NCBI RefSeq assembly: GCF_020618475.1
Contig: NZ_CP085339.1
Coordinates: 310,001-374,000, forward strand
Direction of reading: 5' to 3'
DNA length: 64,000 nucleotides
Source of the DNA: Haladaptatus halobius
Lineage (GTDB): Archaea; Halobacteriota; Halobacteria; Halobacteriales; Haladaptataceae
Shown piece by piece: positions 44,318 to 54,500 of the stretch (positions within the stretch are counted from its first letter, which is position 1; each line of letters opens with the position of its first letter). Below the pieces are notes generated by a model. It did not search any database, was not told where the DNA came from, and saw only the letters and a list, made by a program, of their open reading frames with translations. The translations under genes were made by a program, and so were the position numbers.

Positions 44318-45472
44318 TTACATCGCAACCCGTGGAACGACACCATCACGTTCTGTCTGTCGCACCTGGAGTATCGTCGAAAGATCGGCCTGCGTGATCA
44401 AACCGATAATAGTCCCCTGATCCTCAACAAGCGCAAATTCGGTGTTGTTCTCGCCAAGGAGCGTTAGTGCTGTGAACGCATTCTCAGTCACAGAAATACG
44501 TAGCTTATCTTGCGCCATGATTTCCCCAACTGTCGTCGTTTCATGATCACGACAATGTGTTCGACGGAGTGCATCAAGCGTAACAATCCCAACGATGTCT
44601 TCAGTGGCGTCAACGGCGGGATAGCTCGTCCGTCGCTCACGGAGCATTTGATTGACGAACTCACCGACAGGTGCATCGACCGAGACGGTTGGAACATTCC
44701 GAGTGACGAGATCGGCGACTGCTACATCCTCAAGAAGATTAGAAAGGGCAGTAATACGGGATTCGGTCGTCGCAGCACCATAGATAAACAACGCTAACAG
44801 GAACAACATTGGGCTGAACGATACAACACCTACAATGGCGAATATAAGCGCGAACAGGGTTCCAACGCGTGCTACCGTTCGAGTTGCAGTGGCATATGGT
44901 TGTGAGCGGGCGAGCAGCGCTCGGAGGATACGGCCGCCATTCATTGGGAACGCTGGAAACAAATTGAAGAGAGCGAGTGAAGCATTCGTGACCACCAGCC
45001 ACCCTATAACAAAAATCACGGTTGGGAGCGTTGGTGGGAGTACTTGAACAACCACAAAGCAGCCGATTGCGACGAGGATGCTCGTTAGGGGGCCAGCGAT
45101 TGCGATTCAGAATTCTTTCTGCCACTTGCGCGGGAACGCCGTTAGATTTGCCAACCCACCTAAAATCCAGAGCGTGATCGATTCTACCTGTAGTCCGTAG
45201 CGTTGTGCGACCCATGCATGCCCAAGTTCGTGTAACGCAACACTGACGAACAACCCCACAGCGGCGGTGATCCCGATTATCAAGGGCGTGAATCCAGCTT
45301 GTAACGCTGTCACATCGAGTGTCGCAGTCGTGAAGCTATCGACGATTCCTGCGTATATATCGATTTGTTCACCACTCCCAATGAGCCACGCTAAGACGGG
45401 AAGGAAAATCACGAGTGAGATATTGATGCGGATTGGAATGCCCCAAACGGTTGTAATCGTGTAGTTGCGTAT
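44318..45472 (-). pseudogene. Site-2-type M50 protease with two CBS domains, UGA interrupted
   Basis: The N-terminal part has GITAAVGLFVSVALHELGHA (HExxH zinc site) and AQRYGLQVESITLWILGGLA. At 45107-45109 a TGA stands where Trp is expected (FPRKWQKEF-stop-IAIAGP). The same frame continues LTSILVAIGCFVVVQ, NLFPAFPMNGGRILRALLAR (second metal motif) and two CBS domains (about 44320-44720; VADLVTRNVPTVSVDAPVGE, VGEIMAQDKLRISVTENAFT). The presumed start codon is ATA (45470-45472) where ATG is expected before RNYTITTVWGIPIRI. One stop codon and one start change are the only lesions. Intact relatives cut membrane-embedded substrates. Confidence 0.82.
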
Positions 45473-45813
45473 ATCTCTATAGTGTGAATGTACCGAATAT
45501 AAGAACTTCGCCGCCGACTGGCTGAGCGTTCCCGCTGTCTATCAAAGAACGATGGATGAGCGATTGTGATCTCAACGGCTTACGATCGAACTTGGCGAAT
45601 TGCTACTGTGGGCGACGTTCAGATACCGACTGAACGGGGAGACATAGCGTTTACCGAGTGTTCTATGCCCAATAACACTAGTCTTGGTGGTGATCTTTGA
45701 TCACGGTAAGTAGTCGATTGGCCCACTAAGTGTATTGACCTGCGTGTGCGAGTCGGGAGGGGTAGCTTTATGAGTTACTGATCAAGTGCGATTAGGGTGA
45801 TGGAGTCATAACA
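45473..45813. other. Intergenic, no gene recognised
   Basis: About 340 bases upstream of the M50 remnant and before the small membrane ORF. No recognisable gene or strong hairpin. Confidence 0.3.
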
Positions 45814-46020
45814 ATGGTCGGTGAGCAGTTAATTACTTGTCTAATTGACATGATGGCTACCTTCTCGGAATCGCATTCAATTGCCATTGTAGGCTTATTT
45901 GGGTTATTTTTAGCCGGTTTTCTCGGTGCATCAGGATTAAAGCATATGCGTGGATCTCAGCAGAGAAGTGCACCCGGCCCGGACGAAATTGACTACTGGT
46001 TCGATAAACGCGAAGACTAA
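45814..46020 (+). CDS. Small single-helix membrane protein
   Basis: 68 residues: a short N-terminal part (MVGEQLITCLIDMMATFSES), one membrane helix (IAIVGLFGLFLAGFLGASGL) and a hydrophilic tail (DEIDYWFDKRED). An internal ATG pair (45850-45855) could be the real start. It overlaps the 3' end of the minus-strand winged-helix remnant. Unknown family. Confidence 0.45.
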   Translation: MVGEQLITCLIDMMATFSESHSIAIVGLFGLFLAGFLGASGLKHMRGSQQRSAPGPDEIDYWFDKRED

Positions 46021-46341
46021 TCTCCCAGTAACAATCATCCGCGAACGACCCCATCTACAACTCTGATTTAAGGCACGGTCTGTGACAGTCAACACGGGGA
46101 ATGACTCATCCAGTGTAACAAAAAGATTCTCTGAACGCGGGTTCTCTATTTGATAGGAAAGACGAATCTGTACCATCGTGATGGTATCGATTTCCTCGTG
46201 GACGAAGTCAACTAATTCGTCAAAATCGGTTGTATCCATCTCCTTGGCAATGAGATACTGGACGACAGTGCGGCACTTGGCATTCGCGAGCACTTTGCTG
46301 GCGGTGCTGGGCGTGGGATCTGGCGTCGATGGATGACTCAT
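45937..46341 (-). pseudogene. Winged-helix (DUF7344-like) gene with abnormal C-terminus
   Basis: From ATG 46341: MSHPSTPDPTPSTASKVLAN, AKCRTVVQYLIAKEMDTTDF and DELVDFVHEE-IDTITMVQIRLSYQ resemble the haloarchaeal DUF7344 winged helix (helix 1 with LxNxxxRxVVxYL). Where the family should give a recognition-helix and wing segment, the sequence becomes ENPRSENLFVTLDESFPVLT and then Arg/Cys-rich residues unlike a haloarchaeal protein. A frameshift or fusion is likely near 46150. Confidence 0.4.
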
Positions 46342-46500
46342 TGGTTGGGAGTAGTCGATATGCGTGGCACCAAGTCTCTCCACAAGACGAGTGGAAGTGG
46401 AGTTCTACTTGGCGTTCCTGTGATAATGATCACAACACAGTTACTAGTTTCTGGAGCCGTTTGAACGGGGTATTTTTAAATGCCAAGAGATGGAACTAGG

Positions 46501-46635
46501 CTAGTTAGGCAAACCCTCTCTTGATGACCCGAGGAGAGCGTGTTCAAGAAGCGCTCCATTGCCACGTCGAATCAAATCCGAGAGCGACTGCTGGCTAATA
46601 CCGACCTCCTCGGCTAACTTAGAGAGCGTGACTTA
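46501..46635 (-). pseudogene. HTH_10 regulator fragment
   Basis: The minus strand reads TLSKLAEEVGISQQSLSDLI, RRGNGALLEHALLG, then a TAG at 46501-46503. This is the end of a bacterio-opsin-activator-type HTH (ELAeelGISQqaLSERLRRG...LL). A TAA lies just upstream in frame and no sensor domain remains. Confidence 0.5.
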
Positions 46636-46846
46636 CTCACCCTGGATCCGAGGAATGATAGCTGTTAGTCTTAGTAGTGGCCTGTATAGCAATTTTCAGC
46701 AATCAGAAACGATTGTGGACTGCTCTTGATGGTGACGAAGGTGATTGCGGATCCTCTACTTCGGATGGATAAGTATCTTCGACGGTTAATTGGAGGATGG
46801 TCGAATTAGTCATAAGTGGTTCGTAGACCGCACGAACTAATTAACG

Positions 46847-47430
46847 TTATGAGCTAACACGGAACCGGAGATGGATTGCCGAACCGGATTCGATGACTTC
46901 GGCAATTTTCAGTTGGATATGCTCATTGCCTAGGTGCTCAAACATCCGTATACCGCTACCGAAGAGCACCGGTATGAGGTGGATCTGGATCTCGTCAACC
47001 AACCCAGCCGCGATGTATTGCTGGCCGATACTCGCGCCACCCATCACGCTGACAGTCTTGTCGCCTGCGGCGGCCTTCGCCTGTTCAAGAGCACTCTCAA
47101 TGCCGTCGGTGACGAACGTATACACTCCTCCTTCAGGTGTCTCTGAGGGTGCTTCGTGGGTGACGACGAACACCGGGCGGCGGGCAGGACCAGTCGGCCC
47201 ATCCGGTCCCACCACGGAATGGATGCATCATACGTCTCTCGGGCTGCGATGACCGCTCCCAGGTCGCCGATAGCTTCTTCAAGGATTTGACGGCCACTCT
47301 CGTCTTCTTCATCCATCGCCCACGCGTGCAGTTGCTGTCCGCCCTCACCCAACGGTTCCTCCTGACTCTGATTCGCTGCGGTGATGAACCCGTCCAACGA
47401 CATGCTGATATCGAATACTACCTTGCTCAT
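46847..47430 (-). pseudogene. Dihydrofolate reductase-like (RibD_C) protein, one frameshift
   Basis: From ATG 47430: MSKVVFDISMSLDGFITAAN and AIGDLGAVIAARETYDASIP-WW. A one-base deletion near 47212 follows, and the next frame gives GPDGPTGPARRPVFVVTHEA, FVTDGIESALEQAKAAAGDK, SVMGGASIGQQYIAAGLVDE and IQIHLIPVLFGSGIRMFEHL. Together about 194 residues of the small DHFR/RibD_C family (NADPH-dependent reductases of unknown substrate). Otherwise well preserved, so the break is recent or a sequencing artefact. Confidence 0.8.
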
Positions 47431-47521
47431 AGGATTTCCTGGTAATGCAAGTCGATAATTCGGTGACCTTCGTTGCCAAGGGGCAGTTCAGGACTATCAT
47501 TGGAACCGGCGATATATTGTT

Positions 47522-47800
47522 CCGGTCACCGTCATTAATATCAGCGGCGCAGTCCTCGTCTTTGCGGTCGTAGCCCGTTACAGTCATCATCCTATCCACC
47601 TATACCGGCAGGTATCCGCTGTAATTCTCGCCCATCTAGTAATTCCAGACGCCGCAATGTTAGATGAGAATAAACCGGAACATACCGTTGTCGCGATTTT
47701 CACCCTCATGAATATGCACATAGTTGACGCTGCTATATGCGTTGTACTACTCTCATTACTGACCAGCACAGCAAGTCATAAGTCAAATCCAAGCAATTGA
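47522..47800 (+). pseudogene. Membrane protein fragment (DUF6069-like)
   Basis: An open frame without start codon: VTVINISGAVLVFAVVARYS, HLYRQVSAVILAHLVIPDAA, then VVAIFTLMNMHIVDAAICVV-LLSLL and TGA 47798-47800. Three hydrophobic segments with MNMHIVDA resemble the C-terminal helices of DUF6069 proteins. The first helices and the start are missing next to the divergent DHFR-like gene. Confidence 0.4.
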
Positions 47801-47939
47801 ACGTTGTATTCGAGCCGCTTACTTTCAAGTGTGATCACAGTGTCGGAGGTAAGTCCGAATTTCTGCGCAAAATCTACTCATAACAAAGTGATTGGTGCGC
47901 GTCTCCTACTCGCACCCGTCACAGCACGGGAGAATCATT

Positions 47940-48407
47940 ATGACGACAGCTCAAGACAACGAATCCGTCGCTAGACGGATTTTCGAAGAGGTCTGGCAGA
48001 ATCACAACTACGATGTCATCGACGAGGTTGTCGCCGAGGACTACGTCCTCCACGACCCATCGATGCCAGAAGAAGAAGCAAGTGAGTGGCCCAGTGGCCG
48101 TGAGGGCTATCGGATGATGGCCGAGATGGGATCTGGTATCATCGACGGGCCGCTCGAAGTCGAACAGATCATCTCTGCAGGGGACAATGTCGTGGTTCGC
48201 TGGAAGCAGACAGGCACGCACGTCGGCGAGATGGGGACCATCGAGCCCTCGAACGAAGAAGTGACCGTTACCGGCATCGAAATCGACCGCTTCGAGGACG
48301 GTAAGCTTGCTGAGACCTGGCAGGAAGTGAATATGATGGGCATGCTCATGCAAATCGGGGCAATCCCAGCGGATCTCTTCGATGAGGAGATGCCCTCGGA
48401 CGACTGA
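47940..48407 (+). CDS. SnoaL-like polyketide-cyclase / ester-cyclase family protein
   Basis: 155 residues from ATG 47940. The NTF2-like fold is indicated by SVARRIFEEVWQNHNYDVID, EVVAEDYVLHDPSMP, GREGYRMMAEMGSGIIDGPL, SAGDNVVVRWKQTGTHVGEM and IDRFEDGKLAETWQEVNMMG. These proteins hydrolyse or isomerise small molecules, or serve unknown roles; active-site Asp/His cannot be fixed here. It is 197 bp upstream of the epoxide hydrolase on the same strand, so co-transcription in a detoxification operon is possible. Confidence 0.88.
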   Translation: MTTAQDNESVARRIFEEVWQNHNYDVIDEVVAEDYVLHDPSMPEEEASEWPSGREGYRMMAEMGSGIIDGPLEVEQIISAGDNVVVRWKQTGTHVGEMGTIEPSNEEVTVTGIEIDRFEDGKLAETWQEVNMMGMLMQIGAIPADLFDEEMPSDD

Positions 48408-48604
48408 GTAAACCGATCCACCAAAAACTCTGAGAGACGAAATCGAGTGGGCCGGTCACCCCGAAATCGTGTCCCTCAGGTTTCGTGCCGTCACCGCTCA
48501 AGAATTTCAACACGATCAATTTTTGAGAATTGAATCCATTGAAGGCCACTCTGGCTAATACAGTGGCTGGCAAAGCATCGTTTGAGAAACGTGAGGTGAC
48601 ACAG

Positions 48605-49768
48605 ATGAGCGACACCGATATTCAACCATTCAGCATCGATATACCGCAGGACGAACTCAACGATCTCCGTGATCGTCTGGCTCACACTCGGTGGCCTGAC
48701 GAACTGCCTGACGTCGACTGGAATTACGGTATGCCCCTCGATTACGCCAAAGAGGTCGCCGAATACTGGCAGCACTCATACGATTGGCGTGAATATGAAG
48801 AGGAGTTGAACGCGCTCCCTCAGTTCACCACTCAAATTGACGGCCAAACGATTCACTTCGTGCATGTGCGCTCTTCCGAGCCCGATGCTCTCCCGTTACT
48901 TATCATGCATGGCTGGCCAAGTTCAATCGTCGAGTTCCACGATATCATTGAGCCGCTTACTGATCCTCGGTCACATGGTGGCGACCCAGCTGATGCCTTC
49001 CATATCGTCGCTCCGTCGCTGCCGGGATTCGGCTTTTCGACACCGGTTCAAGAGACTGGCTGGGAGATCCCCCGCACGACGAATGCCTTTGCCGAACTTA
49101 TGCGCCGCCTCGGCTACGAGCGGTATGGGGCTCAAGGTGGTGACATCGGTGCTGGGGTAGCCGACCGACTAGCGAACATCAATCCAGATCACGTCGTCGG
49201 ATTGCACGCCAACCTTGATCCGTCATCATTCATCATCCTTGGCGATGAGATCCCAATCGATACCTCTGGCCTCACTGATACAGAAACGGACCATGTTGAG
49301 GATCTCCAACAGCAGTACCAAGGAGAGGGCAAAGGCTACTTGCAACTGCAGTCGACGCGACCACTAACCCTGGCCTACTCCCTAACTGACTCACCAGTCG
49401 GCCAGCTCACATGGATCGTCGAGAAATTCAAGGAGTGGACAAACCCAGCAGCCGAACTGCCTGACGATACAGTTGATCGTGACCAATTGTTGACCAACGT
49501 CAGCATCTACTGGTTCACCCGCACAGGTGCGTCCGCGGCCAGATTCATTTATGAGTCTGCTCATTCGGAGGCAGACTGGGTCGCATCGTCGGACGTACCA
49601 CAGGGTCACGCTGTATTCAACGCAGATCCGATTCTTCGCCGCCTTCTCGATCCCGATCAGACTATTCAGCACTGGTCGGAATTCAAGCAGGGTGGCCACT
49701 TCCCTGCCATGGAAGCACCGGAACTCTTCGTCAAGGATGTGAGAGAGTTCTTCCGAACGCTACGCTGA
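48605..49768 (+). CDS. Epoxide hydrolase (alpha/beta hydrolase with EHN domain)
   Basis: 387 residues. The N-terminal EHN domain is clear: FSIDIPQDELNDLRDRLAHT, RWPDELPDVDWNYGMPLDYA. The hydrolase core has LLIMHGWPSSIVEFHDIIEP (HGWP oxyanion loop), APSLPGFGFSTP, the nucleophile elbow AQGGDIGAGV with Asp, and the catalytic His in QGGHFPAMEAPELF. It opens epoxides to diols, and juvenile-hormone-type relatives include many detoxification enzymes. Start ATG 48605 (MSDTDIQPF), the usual family start; a longer frame adds 25 unlike residues. Confidence 0.92.
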   Translation: MSDTDIQPFSIDIPQDELNDLRDRLAHTRWPDELPDVDWNYGMPLDYAKEVAEYWQHSYDWREYEEELNALPQFTTQIDGQTIHFVHVRSSEPDALPLLIMHGWPSSIVEFHDIIEPLTDPRSHGGDPADAFHIVAPSLPGFGFSTPVQETGWEIPRTTNAFAELMRRLGYERYGAQGGDIGAGVADRLANINPDHVVGLHANLDPSSFIILGDEIPIDTSGLTDTETDHVEDLQQQYQGEGKGYLQLQSTRPLTLAYSLTDSPVGQLTWIVEKFKEWTNPAAELPDDTVDRDQLLTNVSIYWFTRTGASAARFIYESAHSEADWVASSDVPQGHAVFNADPILRRLLDPDQTIQHWSEFKQGGHFPAMEAPELFVKDVREFFRTLR

Positions 49769-49849
49769 CCTAATAGGATCGGATTACTCGGAAACGTTGG
49801 GGGTTGTCGGCGGCCTACGGGTTTTGAGGTCAGCGCCGATCTGTGCAAT

Positions 49850-50314
49850 TCACGCAAGCGCCATCAGTACGATGAACCCAAGCGGGGGAATCCAGCCGCC
49901 GCCGATCCCAATGACGAGGACGATGCCCGCCGTCCTGAACCGGTAAATTGACTGAACACCGCCACTCGGCCGTTGACCAGCGCATGAAATGGTCGTTCGG
50001 TGAAGGAGACCGAGCGAGAAGAGACAGATTGCGAGTGATCCGGTGAGGAGCCACCGCTCGGCCGGCGGCAGCGGTAGAGCAAGGTCGCCGGTAAACACGC
50101 GGAGCACGCCGACACCGGCTGCTGTGATTCCGATCATTAAAGGCAGATGGACATGGATCCACTCCCAATATTTCCAAATGCGCTCCTCTGTCCGAGCCGC
50201 TCGAATAGCCCCCTCATCATGGTTATCGAAGTAAACCACCAGAGACTGAATGGGATTGGTGTGCCAATTTCGGGAGTTGTCAGCGGTATTCATGTTCGCG
50301 GAACAATGCAACAA
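49850..50314 (-). pseudogene. LtrA (low temperature requirement A) fragment, C-terminal part
   Basis: 154 codons: SLVVYFDNHDEGAIRAARTE, WEWIHVHLPLMIGITAAGVG, LPLPPAERWLLTGSLAICLF and a final helix. These are the last four membrane helices of LtrA-type proteins, which are normally about 380-400 residues; the N-terminal ~230 residues are missing. The ORF start (MLHCSANMNTADNSRNW) is not a family start. Probably inactive. Confidence 0.65.
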
Positions 50315-50341
50315 TGTAAGATAAGGGTGTACTCCGAGTTC

Positions 50342-50710
50342 CTACTCGGGTCTCACATCCAGAACAACGTGTAGGTTAGTACCGCCCGGCGGAGGCTGGT
50401 CACTGAGACCACCTCTGAGAGTGATGCTGATTACTTTATCCACCTCCCTGCCGCGCTCAAGGAGTTCTGTTCCATCGTCGGAGTCAACAGGTGCTACGAC
50501 AGGGAGTTCGCCCCACCGAGCCTTCCCTGTGACGCACTGCTCTCGTCATCCCAGTAGTGAAAGAGGATCAACTTCGAGAGTTCCGGTGAGCGGTCCTTGG
50601 GGTTCCATGACAACTAATCCCAAAAACGGCTCGCTTGTTGAATATACACTACCATTAGAGCTAATCTATTGCTTCGCCCCCAACAAAAGCGATCCTCATC
50701 ACGACCAATC
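50342..50710 (-). pseudogene. Start-less open frame with one UGA
   Basis: The minus strand reads SVYSTSEPFLGLVVMEPQGP, LTGTLEVDPLSLLG, TGA (50546-50548), then REQCVTGKARWGELPVVAPV, DSDDGTELLERGREVDKVIS and ITLRGGLSDQPPPGGTNLHV to TAG 50342-50344. Removing the TGA gives over 120 coding-like codons without an ATG at the head. Family unknown. Confidence 0.35.
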
Positions 50711-51093
50711 ATTAACCCAGCACGAATCAGTGCATTGGCCGTGTACTTAGTCTAGCTATTCTCAGTGTCATCAGCACTGGAGAGGTCACCAGGTATTGAT
50801 TAATTTTTGACCCTGAACGTACATTGCTTGCACTGAATGACCTGATTCAATGAAATGTGTGATCGCTTCAACAGTCACCTCGTTCTTGGACATACCATTT
50901 ATTGTACTTACTCTCCAATCACATTCCGTACATTGAAGGGTGTAATCATCAGATATTTATATTACAGTGAATCAATCGCTCAGAAGTGATGGGGATTGAC
51001 ACCATCTCGAAAGGGCAGTCGACGCAGCACAACTCGTACGAGGGTGAGATGAGCATTTCTTCAGTTCAAGTGTTCATGATCAATTGGAAGATA

Positions 51094-51399
51094 TTACGAT
51101 TCTCCCAGTGCTGTCGCGGAGACAGAAACTGAATTTTTCCCGGCGATGACCACCTCGCATCCGCAGTATGTGAATTCTACGCGTTCCGGCGACCTTGATC
51201 GCCCGAGCTCATCTCGCTTGTACAGGGCATTGAGCGCGTCCGGCTCGATAACCTCGTAGAGTGGATCAAGGTTCATCGGATTCATTCCTTTCGTGTTGGC
51301 GACCGCCGTTATTACTCTATCGCTCATCGTATCATCCATCGAACGTTCGTCCGCATCGGGACTTGCCATCGAATAGTCGTCTACATCTCCACTTTCCAT
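51094..51399 (-). CDS. HalOD1 output-domain protein
   Basis: 101 residues. After a polar N-terminus, residues about 25-95 match the HalOD1 domain: RVITAVANTKGMNPMNLDPL, YEVIEPDALNALYKRDELGR and VEFTYCGCEVVIAGKNSVSV. HalOD1 occurs only in haloarchaea, often fused to or next to signalling proteins and response regulators. Here it lies 168 bp downstream of, and on the same strand as, the 1093-residue PAS/GAF regulator, suggesting a functional link. Confidence 0.88.
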   Translation of the reverse strand: MESGDVDDYSMASPDADERSMDDTMSDRVITAVANTKGMNPMNLDPLYEVIEPDALNALYKRDELGRSRSPERVEFTYCGCEVVIAGKNSVSVSATALGES

Positions 51400-51567
51400 C
51401 GATTTATCGTAGAGTGTGGTGCGCCAAGGAAAAATCGGCTAGTTACATAAGCTACCGCCTGGGGTCTAGTTATTAATATTGGCCACCCTTAGGAGTAGTC
51501 CTCCCTGTGATCCACCAAGTACGTGAAACTGATGGAAGAGAGATGGTTAAGCACAGTTTCACCGAGC

Positions 51568-54500
51568 TCATACTTTCGCCGACTGATTGGTTAATAGGAG
51601 ATCAAGAATCTTGGACTGCGCCGTGCGAAGGTGTTCCGTCACGGTCGGCTGTGAGACATCAAGAACCTCCGCAATGTCGCTTCCTGTGCTCTGGCGTGGT
51701 GAGGCAAAAAAACCGCTGAAGTATGCGGTCTGTAATACCTCCAGTTGCCGCTCGGTGAGCTGCTCCTCAAGTTTGGCTCGAACCCCCTGACGTGTGTGCG
51801 CCGGACGTTCGTGGCGACGTCGGGCCAAGAACTCTGTGCTTTCGTATTCGGTCTGGAATTCCTCAATGAATCCCCGGATATCCGCGTTCGACGTGAGGCT
51901 CACGACGATCTGGATTCCGTCGTCGGATACAGTAAGGGTTCTGAGTGATGCTCCATGCTCTAATAGCGTCAACGGGATAGTAGGACTCCCGACGACAGCC
52001 TCAAACAGGTGTCCATCATCGTGACTAGCAATTAGACGACTCGTTTCAACTGTGACCGCCCGGTCGATTACCCCGCGAACGACGTCCGGATTGGCGTCGT
52101 CGACTGTGAAGAACAGTCGGGCTCGATCTTCCGACAACGGAATAAATCCTTCGAATAAAATGTCGCATCCAACTTGCCCGGCAAGCCGCGAGAGGAAACT
52201 CATCGACTCGTCATAGAGTCGAAACTCCAATTCCACCCACTCGTCGCTCAATAGCGACTGCCTCGTATCCACGGCATTTAGCGTGTTGGCAATCGTCTCC
52301 CCGAGTTCGGCAAACACAGTTTGCTCCATCTGCTGGAACACCCCCGGCTGGTCAGCATAGACTGTAAGGATGCCATGCGTAATCGACTCGTGCGTGAGCG
52401 GTATGCTGATAACCGACTGGAACTCCCGCATGAATGCTTCCTTCCGCCACTGGCCGTTTCGAAGATCGTCGGCGATGTTGGGAACGACCGTGACCTCCCC
52501 CGTTTGAGCGGTCTGGATCGCCGGCTCAGCCAGGTTATCACCCTTGAAGAGCGACACACTGTCGAGGTACCCTTGGCCGTCTCCATTCCATACCTCCGGG
52601 ATGAGCTCTCCGTCGGCACCGTCAGGTCGCCCGATCCAGGCAAATCGGAATCGATCACTGTCGGTTAACCGTTCGCAGACGACGCGCTGAACTTCCTCGT
52701 GCGACGTGGCCTGGATGAGCGCCTGATCCATTTCGCGGATAATCGTGTTGATCTGGTTCAACCGCTGGAGGCGCTGGTTGCGCTCTTGGAGGATCTCGTC
52801 GCGTTCGCGGAGGTTTATCTGACTTTCAACGCGGTCGAACGCCGCTTCAGCGGTCGTCCCGATAAGCTCGGCGAGGTTCCGCGTTTGACTGTCCAACGTC
52901 TCCCCTTGGGCAGTGACCACGATGAGCATCCCGCGGTTCCCCAACGGTATCGCTAGTATTTGTCTATCGTTGAGCCCTGACGACGGCATGATCGACATCG
53001 AAGACGCCTCGATTGTTTGGGGTTCTGCGTCGACAAAGCTTGCCCAGATCGGGGAGTCATCCCCTACAGTGAGCGATTCCGGTTCGCCGTTATAGGAACT
53101 GAGCGGGAACGAGGCGCTCACTGGCTTGAGGTTGTTCTCTGATGTGTCGAAGAGGTAAACCAAGGCGTCGGCCAGCGCGAGATTCTCGGTGATGGCGTTG
53201 ACGATTACGTCGCCTATCTCCTCCGAGGACTCGGTGTGAAGCAGATCACGGGTGGACTCTTGCAAGGCAGTGAGCGTGCGTTCACGTTCCTTACGTCTGA
53301 TTGCTGCGATGGTGTGACTGATAGTCTCCCCCATCTCGGTCAAGACCGCAATTTTTCGCTCGTCGAAAGCGGACTCATTTTCTGCGTACACCGTCAGTAT
53401 GCCGTACTTGACATCGTTGTAGACGAGCGGGATCATAATGGCCGACTCGAACCCCTCCGCGAGTATTTCTTCCTGCCACGTCTCGCTCGGGTTACTCTCG
53501 TGGATCTGACTAACGGACTGGACGCTCCGAGTGCGCAATGCGGTCGCGCCCATCCCCCGCTCAGTCGGCTCATCTGAGTTTATATTGGTGGCCTCGATGG
53601 CCTCAACACACTCTTGACTCAGGCCGGCCCACGCCTCTGAGGTAACTTCTTCGTAATCTTCGGTGTACTCTCCGATCCACGCGGCCGAGTATGTGTCCGA
53701 AGCCGCCAGCCGTTCACACACGGCCTGGCCGATCTCGTCCTGTGACGTAGCAGTAACGAGGGCCTGATCGATGTCCCGGATGACCGTATTAATTTGGTTC
53801 AGCTCATCTAGCTCATCACGCTGTGCGCGCAGGCGTTCCTCATATTCGTGACGTTCGGTCATGTCCCGAGTGATTTTGGCGTATCCGCGGATATCACCAT
53901 CATCATCGTAGAGAGCGGTGATGACGATGTTTGCCCAGAAAGTGGTACCGTCCTTCCTAATGCGGATTCCCTCGTCCTCAACTCGCCCTTCCTTTGCGGC
54001 GATGGCAAGATTCCGTTGAGGGATGCCAGCTTTCTGATCTTCATCGGAGTAGAACGTCGAGAAGTGTTCGCCGAGGATCTCCTCCTCCGTGTAACCCTTG
54101 ATCTGCCTGGCCCCTTGGTTCCAGGATCGCACCATCCCATCTGGCCCAAGCAAGAAGATCGCGTAGTCCTTGACTTCACTAATGAGTGCCTCGAAACGCT
54201 CTTTCTGCTTCATGAGGCGCTCTTCGTACATGTGGCGATCGGTCATGTCGCGGGTTACCTTCACGAAGCCCCGCAAGTCGCCATCGTTGTCGTGGAGGGC
54301 GGTGATAACAACGTTCGCCCAGAAGGTGGTACCATCCTTCCTAACGCGGATTCCCTCGTCCTCAACCCGTCCTTCCTTTGCGGCATAGTCAAGATTCCGT
54401 TGAGGGATGCCAGCTTTCTGATCTTCATCGGAGTAAAACGTCGAGAAGTGTTCGCCGAGGATCTCCTCCTCCGTGTAACCCTTGATGCGCCTTGCACCGG

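Noticed and set aside
50786..50893. 35-codon minus-strand ORF (MSKNEVTVEAITHFIESGHS...)
   Set aside because: Plausible composition but too short, no paralogue and no motif; not supported enough to list.
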